Assembly: GCA_016200995.1 (NCBI GenBank)
Contig: JACQDS010000038.1
Span: 1-7,333 of the forward strand
Source: Candidatus Azambacteria bacterium
GTDB taxonomy: Bacteria > Patescibacteriota > Minisyncoccia > GWC2-36-17 > M10-OD1-4
Direction of reading: 5' to 3'
Length of the DNA: 7,333 bases
Position numbers and translations under genes: made by a program. This document shows positions 1 through 6,994 of the stretch, piece after piece (the first letter of the stretch is position 1; each line of letters begins with the position of its first letter). The notes beneath the pieces are model-generated. The model did not search any database, was not told the origin of the DNA, and saw nothing but the letters and a program-made list of their open reading frames with translations.

Positions 1-1597
1 CATGCATGGTCATCAGATTGACCGCCGGCTTTTGAACATCTAGCTCGTCAACATCCGATACCAAAGAAACATTTTCCAAAAACTCTGGAATGGCATCCGG
101 TCGGCTGTCGTAAATGGAAGCGACGGAAACAAGCTCAAGAACATTTTCCCATTTTGTCTTCCCTTCTTCTGTGCCGTCGTTTAGGTCTTTCTCTATTCCG
201 CTTTTTCTGCCGATCTCTTTTATCAGCTTTGAAAGAGGCAGGCTGTCCGCAAGCTCTTTTAAATTTTTCATTATTTCAAAAAATCCAGTTAAGTTTTTTG
301 AGATCTCGCCTTTTTGAAAATAATTTTCAAGCGCTTTTTTGCCTATCCCTCTTGCCGGAGTGTTGACTATCCTTTTAAAGCTCGCGATGTCGCTTTCATT
401 GTAGATATATCTTAAATATCCGATGATATCTTTCACTTCTTTTCTTTGATAAAATTTGAAACCGCCGATGATCTTGTAAGGCAGATTGGCTTTCATAAAT
501 TCTTCTTCCACCGCTCTGGATTGGGCGTTTGTCCTGTAAAGAACGACGAAATCGGATAATTTTCTGTTTTCTTTTTTCGCTGTTTCTTTTACGGTTTTTG
601 CTATAAATTCCGCTTCCTTCTTTTCGGAGGATGCCAAAATAACGTTTATTTTTGCGCCTTTTTCGTTTTTTGTGAAGAGGCTTTTCTCCTTTCTGGTCTT
701 GTTTTTTTTGATGATGTCGTTGGCGGCGTTTAAGATATTTTGAGTTGATCGGTAATTTTCTTCAAGCACGACGACTTGCGCGTTGGGATAATCTTTTTCA
801 AAATTCAAGATGTTCGTGTAGTCGGCATCGCGCCAGCTGTAAATAGACTGGTCGCTGTCTCCGACGACGCAGATGTTTTTGTGTTTTGCCGCCAGCATTT
901 TTATGAGGTTGTATTGCGCGGAGTTTGTGTCTTGATATTCGTCAACGAGGATGTATTTGTATTTTTCCTGATATTTTTCCAAGATCTCTTTGTGGTTTTT
1001 TAAAAGCCTGACCACGAGCATTATTATGTCGTCAAAGTCAACGGCATTTTGCTCTCTTAAGCCTTTTTGGTATTTTTCATAGACGGAGAGCAGGGTTTTT
1101 TGAAAATAATCCGACGCCTCTTTTTCAAATTCTTCCGATGTTTTAAGGCTGTTTTTTAGCGTTGAGATCCTGCCCTGCAAAACGGACGGCTTGAATTTTT
1201 CCGCGTCGATGTTGAGCTCTTTCAATATCGTTTTTATCAGTGATTTTTGGTCGTCATCGTCAAAAATTATGAAATTTTTCTTGTAGCCGGCGAGCTCCGC
1301 GTGCTCTCGGAGCATCCTGACGCATATTGAATGGAATGTTCCTATGTTAAATCCGTTAAGTCCGGATCCGACAAGCTTAAAAACCCGCTCTTTCATCTCG
1401 TTGGCGGCTTTATTTGTGAAGGTGACGGCCAGGATATTCTCCGGCTTAACGCCTTTTTCGGATATCAGATAGGCGATCCTGCTTGTTAGGACCTTTGTTT
1501 TCCCCGATCCGGCTCCGGCGACAACCAAAAGCGGGCCTTCTGTGCTGAGGACCGCCTCTTTTTGCGGTTGATTTAAGCTGTTGAGCAATGTTGACAA
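1..1597 (-). CDS. uvrD: UvrD/PcrA-type superfamily 1 DNA helicase, N-terminal 532 codons (C-terminus beyond window)
   Basis: ATP-driven 3'-5' DNA helicase of the UvrD/PcrA family, which acts in nucleotide excision repair, replication and removal of recombinase filaments (family knowledge). Numbered from the TTG at 1597: Q-motif region LNQPQ (8-12), Walker A GAGSGKT (28-34), motif Ia AVTFTNKAANEMKER (57-71), Ib GTFHS (86-90), motif II VDEYQD (218-223), motif III GDSDQSIYSWR (246-256), motif IV ENYRS (280-284), and motif V beginning with VNLMTMH at the left edge. Reading is open from 1597 to base 1, so about 200 residues should be missing for a usual 720-750. The start is inferred: an in-frame stop lies 17 codons upstream, no ATG or GTG is present, and TTG at 1597 gives MSTLLNSLNQPQ, like known UvrD/PcrA N-termini; TTG at 1588 is also possible. 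No Shine-Dalgarno is seen. UvrD and PcrA cannot be told apart here. Confidence 0.95.
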   Translation of the reverse strand, partial: MSTLLNSLNQPQKEAVLSTEGPLLVVAGAGSGKTKVLTSRIAYLISEKGVKPENILAVTFTNKAANEMKERVFKLVGSGLNGFNIGTFHSICVRMLREHAELAGYKKNFIIFDDDDQKSLIKTILKELNIDAEKFKPSVLQGRISTLKNSLKTSEEFEKEASDYFQKTLLSVYEKYQKGLREQNAVDFDDIIMLVVRLLKNHKEILEKYQEKYKYILVDEYQDTNSAQYNLIKMLAAKHKNICVVGDSDQSIYSWRDADYTNILNFEKDYPNAQVVVLEENYRSTQNILNAANDIIKKNKTRKEKSLFTKNEKGAKINVILASSEKKEAEFIAKTVKETAKKENRKLSDFVVLYRTNAQSRAVEEEFMKANLPYKIIGGFKFYQRKEVKDIIGYLRYIYNESDIASFKRIVNTPARGIGKKALENYFQKGEISKNLTGFFEIMKNLKELADSLPLSKLIKEIGRKSGIEKDLNDGTEEGKTKWENVLELVSVASIYDSRPDAIPEFLENVSLVSDVDELDVQKPAVNLMTMH

Positions 1598-1618
1598 TGT
1601 TGATAACTTAATTGACTT

Positions 1619-1650
1619 TTGACCCTGTTTTTGATAGTTTTATATATAAG
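1619..1650 (+). promoter_or_regulatory. Candidate sigma70-like promoter for the LysM-M23 peptidase gene
   Basis: TTGACC at 1619-1624 matches TTGACA in five of six bases. It is followed 16 or 18 bases later by TATATA (1641-1646 or 1643-1648), continuing into TATAAG at 1645-1650. Transcription would start near 1654-1657, leaving about 140 nt of leader before the ATG at 1795. The element faces the peptidase gene and sits just outside the helicase start. It is a consensus match read by eye only. Confidence 0.5.
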
Positions 1651-1670
1651 GTATCAAAAAAAGGCCGCAA
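1641..1670 (-). promoter_or_regulatory. Candidate promoter for the helicase gene, overlapping the divergent promoter
   Basis: On the minus strand TTGCGG (plus 1665-1670) is followed after 16 bases by TATATA (plus 1643-1648). The TATATATA block at 1641-1648 is self-complementary, so the same -10 region can serve both directions. Transcription toward the helicase would begin about 30-40 nt before its TTG. The -35 match is only moderate. Confidence 0.35.
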
Positions 1671-1696
1671 TGTCTAATTATGGTTGAAATGACTGA

Positions 1697-1909
1697 TTAA
1701 TCCTTAATTTTCGCAATATTAGTACTCAAAAGGACAATTTTTTCTTTTCTCTGAAAAGGAAAATACATAGGTTTAAAGCGGAAAATCTCGTCACATGGGG
1801 AAGGGGGCTTTTTTCTATTTTATCAAAAAACACCCTAAAATACGCTAAAAAGGCCTACGAATCCGCAAAGATCAATTTCACTTATTCATTTGTTTTTTTT
1901 CTTTTTGCT
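1697..1909 (+). other. In-frame upstream extension of the peptidase gene, with no standard start codon
   Basis: Of the roughly 310 bases between the helicase start and TTG 1910, this part is open in the peptidase frame (stop TGA at 1694). From about 1797 it reads like real protein: WGRGLFSILSKN, then a basic stretch (KYAKKAYESAK), then a hydrophobic segment, FTYSFVFFLFALVLAFNFA, that crosses 1910. Starting at TTG 1910 would cut this membrane segment in half. There is no in-frame ATG, GTG or TTG before 1910; the only rare candidates are ATT 1718, CTG 1751 and ATA 1763. The only ATG close to the protein-like part, at 1795, is one base out of frame. It is followed by G-runs at 1797-1800 and 1803-1807, and losing one G would yield MGKGLFSILSKN in frame. 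The rest of the gap (1598-1696) holds the promoters and nothing else I can identify. Confidence 0.55.
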
Positions 1910-2995
1910 TTGGTATTGGCTTTTAATTTCGCTGAAAGTTCCGGCGCTTACGGTTCATCAGGCTTTGTATTTTTTGGCGACAAAACTGACAATCAAAACC
2001 CAAGCATTAAGGCTAGTCAGATCAGTATTAAAAATTTAAGCAATAAAGACTCTTTGAGCTATAATGAGGCGGAGGCTTCAGCAAAAGGAGGTCCGGATGA
2101 AGGGGACAGCGCTGATTATGAGGATATAAGCACAATCGGAGATGATTCACTAGCTCCTGATATGGCTGTTATCACCACCATCACGCCTGAAAGCGGAAGA
2201 GATTCGGTTATCACCTACAAAGTTGAGTCCGGAGATACTATTTCAAAGATCGCCACGGAGTTTGGCATTACGGTCAATACCGTTTTATGGGCAAATGGCT
2301 TGAGTTCATCAAGCTACATCAAAGAAGGCCAGGAGTTAAAGATATTGCCTGTCAATGGGGTTCAGCATGATGTTAAATCCGGTGATACCATTCTTTCAAT
2401 ATCAAAAAAATACGATACCAAGGCGGAAGATATCATAGCTTTTAATGGCTTGCCGGCAGATGGGGTTCTTGAAGTCGGTGAAACTCTGATAATCCCTGGT
2501 GGTGAGATGCCGGCCGTCTCAGTTCCAAAGCCAAAAACGATCGTCACATATCCAAAATCAAATATTGACTCATCATCTTACTTTTCATTCCCGACATCCG
2601 GAAGGAAGTCGCAAGGTCTTCACGGTAAAAACGGCATTGATGTCGCCAATAAATGCGGAACGCCGGTTTACGCTGCGTCTGAAGGTGTGGTGACAGCCAG
2701 AACGACCAAGTCAAGATCAAGGCTTGGCGCGGCGGTTTTTGGCGGATACGGCAATCATATAATAATCAAACATCCAAATGGCACCTCAACGCTTTACGCT
2801 CATTTAAAAGAGATTTTGGTTGAGTCTGGCTCGACTGTAAGCAAGGGGCAACAGATAGCCGCGATGGGCGGAGGCTTTGAATATGTGGACGGCAAACTTT
2901 TCAGAATGCAAGGCGCTGGCAAATCAACAGGCTGCCATCTTCATTTTGAGGTCAGGGGCGCTTCCAATTTCCTTGCGAAGTTCAGTAGCTACTAA
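1910..2995 (+). CDS. Membrane-anchored LysM-LysM-M23 family peptidoglycan endopeptidase
   Basis: Likely zinc metallopeptidase cutting peptide cross-links in peptidoglycan outside the cytoplasmic membrane (M23/LytM family). Numbered from TTG 1910: tail of a hydrophobic N-terminal anchor (1-8), an acidic, low-complexity linker (about 25-98), LysM 1 beginning TYKVESGDTISKIA (about 102-147), LysM 2 beginning HDVKSGDTILSISKKY (about 152-199), and the M23 domain (about 236-347). Probable metal or catalytic residues are H238 and D244 in LHGKNGIDVA, H298 in LYAHL, and H343/H345 in CHLHFEV. The H-to-D spacing is HxxxxxD rather than the textbook HxxxD. The LysM modules should bind glycan and position the enzyme. 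TTG 1910 is the first standard start codon in frame but has no ribosome binding site and splits the membrane segment, so the real N-terminus is probably upstream. The gene converges on comM and has its own promoter region. Confidence 0.9.
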   Translation: MVLAFNFAESSGAYGSSGFVFFGDKTDNQNPSIKASQISIKNLSNKDSLSYNEAEASAKGGPDEGDSADYEDISTIGDDSLAPDMAVITTITPESGRDSVITYKVESGDTISKIATEFGITVNTVLWANGLSSSSYIKEGQELKILPVNGVQHDVKSGDTILSISKKYDTKAEDIIAFNGLPADGVLEVGETLIIPGGEMPAVSVPKPKTIVTYPKSNIDSSSYFSFPTSGRKSQGLHGKNGIDVANKCGTPVYAASEGVVTARTTKSRSRLGAAVFGGYGNHIIIKHPNGTSTLYAHLKEILVESGSTVSKGQQIAAMGGGFEYVDGKLFRMQGAGKSTGCHLHFEVRGASNFLAKFSSY

Positions 2996-2997
2996 TC

Positions 2998-3115
2998 AGC
3001 TTTTAGTTTATAGGTTTTAGCTTTTAGAAAATAAAAAAATCAACAATACTTATAATTTAAATTAGTCTGTTTATTTCTTAAGTGTGTAAAAGCTAAAAGC
3101 TAACACCTAAAAGCT
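2998..3115. repeat. Long imperfect inverted repeat between convergent stop codons
   Basis: The 29-bp left arm (2998-3026) and right arm (3087-3115) are reverse complements except at about four positions, separated by 60 AT-rich bases. Each arm holds two copies of a 9-mer: AGCTTTTAG at 2998 and 3019, and its complement CTAAAAGCT at 3093 and 3107. The left arm starts three bases after the peptidase stop, and the right arm overlaps the comM stop (3114-3116). An RNA from either direction could fold into a large stem-loop, so a two-way terminator or 3'-end stabiliser is plausible. The T-runs of a classical terminator are not placed directly after a compact stem. Confidence 0.65.
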
Positions 3116-4631
3116 ACTTAATTCTATATTGCACCGCTTCAGCCAAGTGGCGCATTTTTATTTTCTTTTCTTCTTCCAGATCCGCTATTGTTCTTGCGAG
3201 TTTGATTATTTTGTAATACGATCTTGCGGATATGCTGTTATTTTCCGCGATCTGTTTTAAAAACATTTCTGAATCTTTTTCCAATTCGCAATATTTTTTA
3301 ATCTGCGGATGGTTCATCTCGGAATTCTTTGAGATATTTTCAGCTCTTAACCTTTCATTTTGAATTTTCCGAGCCATTTCAATTCTTGATTTTATATCAG
3401 CGCTTTTTTCGGAAAGTTTTTTCTCTGTGAGCTTTTCATGTTCCACCATCGGCACCTCAACTTGAATGTCTATCCTGTCTAAAATCGGTCCGGAGATCTT
3501 TTTTTGGTATCTTAAGATGTTTTGCATGCTGCAGATGCATTCTTTTTGGCCGGTATTAAAGTATCCGCAAGGGCATGGGTTTTGAGTGGCGATTAAAATT
3601 ATATTTGCAGGATACGAAAACGATCCGTAGGCTCTTGAAACAGTTATCTCTTTGTCTTCAAGCGGCTGCCTTAAAGCCTCAATTGCGTTTTTTTGAAATT
3701 CCGGAAATTCATCAAGAAATAAAACCCCGTTGTGCGCCAAGCTGACTTCTCCGGGCTTTGCATGCTGGCCGCCACCGGTCAAAGCGATTAAAGATGATGA
3801 ATGATGCGGAGATCTGAAAGGCCTTTTTGTCACCAAATATTCCCTGTCTTTCAGTTTTCCGGCTATGCTGTAAATTTTAGTTGTCTCTATTCGTTCTTTC
3901 TCCGTCAACTCAGGGAGAATCGTCAAAAAAGCTTTTGCAAGCATGGTTTTTCCGGATCCGGGCGGTCCCGACATTAAAATATTATGTCCGCCGGAAGCTG
4001 CCACTTCAAGCGCTCTTTTTGCCTGCTCTTGGCCTTTGACATAACAAAAGTCAAAGTCATCAGCGACACTTTCTTCTGCCGGCGCCTCTTTTATCTCTTC
4101 CATTTTTGGGAAAAATGTTCCTTTAAGATAGTCTATGCATTCATAAAGCGTGCCTATCGGGATGATATCAATGTTTTTTATCAGATTCGCCTCTTTGAAA
4201 TTTTCTTTCGGCACGATCATTTTTTTAAATCCATTTTCTTTCGCCGCGCTGACGATGGACAAAACGCCATTGACAGGTCTCACCTTGCCGTCAAGCGCGA
4301 GCTCTCCGACGAAAACTTTTTCTTTCGCATCAAAAAATATCTGCTTTGAAGCCAAAAGATAAGAGAGCGCGATCGGCAGGTCGTAAGAGGAGCCCTCTTT
4401 TTTAATATTTGCCGGCGCAAGGTTTATCGTTATTTTTTGATTGGTCTTTTTCGGGGGCGTGAAGCCTGAGTTTTTTATTGCGGAGTTCACCCTGTCTTTT
4501 GATTCATCAACGGATTTATCCGGAAGCCCGACAATAGAAAAAGAGTGGAGGCCATGCGAAATGTCGGCCTCCACCTCTATTATCTTGGCGTCTATTCCGT
4601 GCAAAGCGGCGGAAAATGTTTTTGCTGGCAT
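3114..4631 (-). CDS. comM: ComM/YifB-family Mg-chelatase-like AAA+ ATPase
   Basis: Full-length (505 residues) member of the YifB/ComM family. In Vibrio, ComM is a hexameric helicase that promotes branch migration when transforming DNA is integrated; a similar recombination role is inferred here. The N-terminal Lon-protease-like (S5-fold) domain covers about 1-180 and includes SIVGLPDKSVDESKDRV and VGELALDGKVRPVNG. The Mg-chelatase AAA+ domain follows, with Walker A GPPGSGKT (222-229), RPFRSPHHSSS, Walker B VLFLDEFPEF (D307, E308) and ATQNPCPCGYF with the family cysteine cluster (CPCG...CIC). The C-terminal Mg-chelatase domain ends with SARSYYKIIKLARTIADL. The ATG at 4631 gives the usual family N-terminus but has no Shine-Dalgarno. 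The gene lies 74 bases downstream of the dksA-like gene on the same strand, so some read-through is possible. Its stop sits inside the inverted repeat. Confidence 0.96.
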   Translation of the reverse strand: MPAKTFSAALHGIDAKIIEVEADISHGLHSFSIVGLPDKSVDESKDRVNSAIKNSGFTPPKKTNQKITINLAPANIKKEGSSYDLPIALSYLLASKQIFFDAKEKVFVGELALDGKVRPVNGVLSIVSAAKENGFKKMIVPKENFKEANLIKNIDIIPIGTLYECIDYLKGTFFPKMEEIKEAPAEESVADDFDFCYVKGQEQAKRALEVAASGGHNILMSGPPGSGKTMLAKAFLTILPELTEKERIETTKIYSIAGKLKDREYLVTKRPFRSPHHSSSLIALTGGGQHAKPGEVSLAHNGVLFLDEFPEFQKNAIEALRQPLEDKEITVSRAYGSFSYPANIILIATQNPCPCGYFNTGQKECICSMQNILRYQKKISGPILDRIDIQVEVPMVEHEKLTEKKLSEKSADIKSRIEMARKIQNERLRAENISKNSEMNHPQIKKYCELEKDSEMFLKQIAENNSISARSYYKIIKLARTIADLEEEKKIKMRHLAEAVQYRIK

Positions 4632-4635
4632 AACA

Positions 4636-4664
4636 GAATTTAAGAATTACGAATTAAGAATGAA
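4636..4664. repeat. Degenerate tandem GAATTAA-type heptamers
   Basis: Four GAATT/GAAT-led units start at 4636, 4644, 4651 and 4658 (periods 8, 7, 7) in the gap between comM and the dksA-like gene, directly ahead of the comM start. The rest of the gap to 4705 is AT-rich; I found no convincing promoter for comM and no terminator for the dksA-like gene there. Confidence 0.45.
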
Positions 4665-4705
4665 GAAAAAATATAATTCATCAATAAAAAATCTAAAATC
4701 ATAAA

Positions 4706-5068
4706 TCACTCCGCGTGTTCAATGCAAGTTTTAGCCTCCGGGTTGACCTTCAGTCTTTCAACGGCTATCTCTTCTCCGCACTCCCCGCATCTGCCGTAAG
4801 CCCCTTTTTCAATCTTTTTCAAAGCCTCATTGATGTCATTAAGTCTTGTCTCCAAATTTTTCTCCAGTGGCAGTTCGGTGAGATATTCCTCAACCTCATC
4901 CTCGTTTTCATCTTGTTCGGATGTAGTGTCTCCAAATTGCGGGAACTTCGCCGCCCACCTCTCTTTGGTGTTTGGATCCTCCGAAGAAAAAGCGGAAAGC
5001 TCATCTTCGAGCCTCTCTTTTTCTTCCAGAAGTTTTTCTTTTAATTCGTTCAATAACTCTTTTTCCAT
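4706..5068 (-). CDS. DksA/TraR-family zinc-finger transcription factor-like protein
   Basis: Small (120 residues) DksA/TraR/YteA-type protein; relatives bind in the RNA polymerase secondary channel and adjust promoter activity, often with ppGpp. The N-terminal helix (1-25, rich in E, K and L) and a second helix (about 68-90) would form the coiled-coil hairpin. The tip region GDTTSEQDENEDEVEE is very acidic, whereas E. coli DksA has a short DxxDxA tip. The C-terminal finger is C94-x2-C97-x17-C115-x2-H118, with histidine replacing the fourth cysteine. IEKGAYGRCGECGEEI is the typical entry into the finger. It is shorter than E. coli DksA (151). The ATG at 5068 has no Shine-Dalgarno but lies just downstream of a strong-looking promoter. 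comM follows 74 bases downstream. The fold assignment is firm; a DksA-like function is inferred. Confidence 0.9.
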   Translation of the reverse strand: MEKELLNELKEKLLEEKERLEDELSAFSSEDPNTKERWAAKFPQFGDTTSEQDENEDEVEEYLTELPLEKNLETRLNDINEALKKIEKGAYGRCGECGEEIAVERLKVNPEAKTCIEHAE

Positions 5069-5095
5069 ATTTAGAAAATATTAATTATTGTTATC

Positions 5096-5125
5096 ATTAT
5101 AATACAATAACAAAATTATTGCCAA
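5096..5125 (-). promoter_or_regulatory. Sigma70-like promoter for the dksA-like gene
   Basis: On the minus strand TTGGCA (plus 5120-5125; five of six bases to consensus) and a perfect TATAAT (plus 5096-5101) are 18 bases apart. Transcription would begin near 5089, giving a roughly 20-nt AU-rich leader without a Shine-Dalgarno before ATG 5068. This is the best consensus promoter in the window. Its -35 box lies six bases from the hairpin at the end of the upstream gene. Confidence 0.65.
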
Positions 5126-5130
5126 CTCTC

Positions 5131-5155
5131 TACTTGGAGACTCAATCTCCAAGTA
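5131..5155 (-). terminator. Perfect 10-bp hairpin over the stop codon of the trmB-like gene
   Basis: TACTTGGAGA (5131-5140) and TCTCCAAGTA (5146-5155) form a perfect 10-bp stem with a 5-base loop. The stem includes the last codons and the loop includes the TGA stop (5142-5144) of the regulator gene. Read on the minus strand it is followed by GAGAGTTGGC rather than a run of T, so it is not a standard intrinsic terminator. It may mark the mRNA 3' end or limit read-through into the dksA-like gene. Confidence 0.45.
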
Positions 5156-6026
5156 AGTCATCATCATCGTCATATTCATCTTTTTGTTTTTTCTCGCTTT
5201 TCTCCCCCGTCGCTATCAACTGCCTCAATCTCGCGTTTACATCAAATTTCTTTGAATGATCCTGAATGAACCTAAACATTGATAAGATGAGCTTCTGTAT
5301 CTCTGAATTTCTCACCTCAATGATGATCTCTTCGTTCATCGCTATAAGATAAAGCGAGTTTTTAAATATAAATATCTGTCCGCCGTGTTTAAAGTAGCCT
5401 TCGCTTATCTCATGCGTTGCCGCCGCTCTACCCTCAAAATCCTCCGCCCATTTTTTTCCAAGAAGCTTTGTCTGTCTTTCAAACCAGCCGTAAGGCAAAA
5501 TTCCCTCTAAAATAAGCCCGTTTTTCTTGATCCAACGATTCATCTCATTAATGCTTTCAACGCCAAAAACCTTATTCCAGCCAATAGCGGCAACATCTCC
5601 TTGAATACCGTAAAATCTCTGATCTTTATTATCCCTAAACATAGACTGAATAAGCGCGCGAATAGCGACAGCCCCGCGATGCACTATCACCGAGGAATCG
5701 CTCACTCCATACACCTCCTCAACGCCTTCCGGTATGCTTAAAAGTTGGCGCTTAATGCCGTAAAGCGCCTCCTCAATATTTTTGTCATCTGTCTGTCTCC
5801 AGTGTTTCTTGCCGTCTTTAATATATCTATCTGCAAGTCCTCTCGCCTCCAAACGCTCCAAAATCTCATATATTGCCTGTCTGGAAACCTTCACCACCCT
5901 TGAAATATCAAGAGGAGTAGAGTGTTTCGCCCGCAAAGCATCTAAAACACCTATCTCTTTTTTAGACAAGCCTAACAGTTTTATGTTTTCCGGTGATAAT
6001 TTCAATTCGTCAGAGTTTTTGTTCAT
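5142..6026 (-). CDS. TrmB-like winged-helix transcriptional regulator
   Basis: A 294-residue DNA-binding protein resembling the TrmB family, whose archaeal founders repress or activate sugar genes; no ligand can be assigned here. The N-terminal winged helix is at about 20-76: GLSKKEIGVLDAL, then the helix-turn-helix with recognition helix VSRQAIYEILERLEARGL (47-64) and a wing ending KHWRQ. Residues about 100-260 resemble the TrmB C-terminal region, with GGQIFIFKNSLYLI followed by IIIEVRNSEIQKLI. The C-terminus is a charged tail, KDEYDDDDDLLGD, and the protein is shorter than Thermococcus TrmB (338). The ATG at 6026 shares one base with the ATPase stop (TAATG) and has no Shine-Dalgarno, so translation is probably coupled to the ATPase gene. 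A hairpin covers its stop codon. Local regulation of this operon is a reasonable guess, not shown. Confidence 0.82.
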   Translation of the reverse strand: MNKNSDELKLSPENIKLLGLSKKEIGVLDALRAKHSTPLDISRVVKVSRQAIYEILERLEARGLADRYIKDGKKHWRQTDDKNIEEALYGIKRQLLSIPEGVEEVYGVSDSSVIVHRGAVAIRALIQSMFRDNKDQRFYGIQGDVAAIGWNKVFGVESINEMNRWIKKNGLILEGILPYGWFERQTKLLGKKWAEDFEGRAAATHEISEGYFKHGGQIFIFKNSLYLIAMNEEIIIEVRNSEIQKLILSMFRFIQDHSKKFDVNARLRQLIATGEKSEKKQKDEYDDDDDLLGD

Positions 6027-6994
6027 TATAAAATAAAATCAAAATAATTCTCAAGCGTTATCACTTCATATGAAGAATTACTGTAAGCTTCCAGCCAATC
6101 TTTTGGCGCTTTGGGCGATCTCTTTTTCGCATTCCATTTAAATTCATAGCCGTAAAGTTTGCCATCACGCTCCTCAATAAGATCTATTTCTTTTTGGTCG
6201 TATGTTCTCCAAAAATATTGGTTGGAATGAATTTTTTCGTATGCTCTTTTTTTCATTCTTTCCGCAATTAAGAAATTTTCCCACAGTGCTCCCGCATCAC
6301 TTCTTGTGTCCAGTAGGTTCAGATTGTTTATTAAAATATTTCTTATGCCGACATCAAAGAAATATATTTTCTTAAGTTTTGTTATCTCCTTTCTTTTATT
6401 GCTGAAATATGGAGGCAATCTGAAGACGATAAATTCCAGAATATCCCTATAAAGCTGACTCGACGCGAGCTCTTCCAACGCTTCTCTTTTTTCCGAAAAA
6501 CCCTTTTGATTTATAACATCAGGGTAGCTCCCGTATATTAAATGCGTTTCCAGCTCTTTGGCGATCTGAAGGCGATCTTTTTTCGGATAAAGCTCTGGAA
6601 AGCTCAATGGGTATAGATTATAAACACGTTTTCTGCCAGTGAGAGCTTCTTGTGTTTTGTCCAGGAGATTAAAACTGGAAGAGCCGGTGACCAACACCTG
6701 TTTTTTTTCTTTGTAATGATCAACTAAAAGTTTTATCGTTTGCCCTATGGTTTTCACTTTTTGACCTTCGTCTATAAAAATAATATCGGCATCGTCCATA
6801 AGTTTTTCCAAAAATTCAATATCACGATCTGACAAGGCATCTCTGTCTGTTGGATTGTCGCAATTTATTTTTTTTATTCTGTACCCCTCTTTTTCAAATT
6901 CACCAATTATTTCCTCGGATAAGGTGGTCTTTCCAACCTGCCTCGGACCAACTAAAATAATGGCTTTCCCTTTAAAGGAATACTTTCTTAAAGT
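6026..6994 (-). CDS. AAA+ ATPase with C-terminal DUF4143 (PD-(D/E)xK-like) domain; 5' end uncertain
   Basis: Member of the AAA_14/DUF4143 ATPase family, common in archaea and Patescibacteria and largely uncharacterised. The frame is open from the codon at 6994 (stop TAA at 6997-6995). It encodes KYSFKGKAIILVGPRQVGKT with Walker A GPRQVGKT at 6949-6926, Walker B ADIIFIDE, a sensor-like VLVTGSSSF, and the family motif ALTGRKRVYNLYPLSFPELY. The C-terminal domain has FFDVGIRNILI and a nuclease-like core: D in EIDLI (codon at 6184) and ExK in YEFKW (6145-6137). These match a PD-(D/E)xK active site, but catalysis is unproven. The first standard in-frame start, TTG 6835, would remove Walker A and cannot be right. 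The true start is either ATT at 6961, eight bases after an AAAGGG sequence, or an ATG at 7032 joined by a frameshift. The stop overlaps the TrmB-like start by one base, so the two genes form one operon. Confidence 0.85.
   Translation of the reverse strand, partial: TLRKYSFKGKAIILVGPRQVGKTTLSEEIIGEFEKEGYRIKKINCDNPTDRDALSDRDIEFLEKLMDDADIIFIDEGQKVKTIGQTIKLLVDHYKEKKQVLVTGSSSFNLLDKTQEALTGRKRVYNLYPLSFPELYPKKDRLQIAKELETHLIYGSYPDVINQKGFSEKREALEELASSQLYRDILEFIVFRLPPYFSNKRKEITKLKKIYFFDVGIRNILINNLNLLDTRSDAGALWENFLIAERMKKRAYEKIHSNQYFWRTYDQKEIDLIEERDGKLYGYEFKWNAKKRSPKAPKDWLEAYSNSSYEVITLENYFDFIL

Noticed and set aside
114..1003. Plus-strand open frames at 114-317, 154-366 and 776-1003
   Set aside because: They lie opposite the helicase, which has all expected motifs; their Phe/Ser-rich translations are typical of antisense reading.
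2362..2693. Short frames at 2362-2547 (minus) and 2499-2693 (plus)
   Set aside because: Both overlap the LysM/M23 coding sequence in other frames and show no family features.
3984..4704. Plus-strand frames at 3984-4349, 4150-4362 and 4441-4704
   Set aside because: They are antisense to comM, whose domains and motifs are complete.
4715..5259. Frames at 4715-5044, 4819-5004, 4830-5084 and 4972-5259
   Set aside because: They are shadows of the dksA-like gene and of the end of the trmB-like gene; low-complexity Ser/Phe content and no ribosome sites.
5782..6036. Plus-strand frame at 5782-6036
   Set aside because: It is antisense to the winged-helix region of the TrmB-like protein.
6833..6835. 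TTG as the ATPase start
   Set aside because: It would remove the in-frame Walker A motif at 6949-6926, which is essential to the family.
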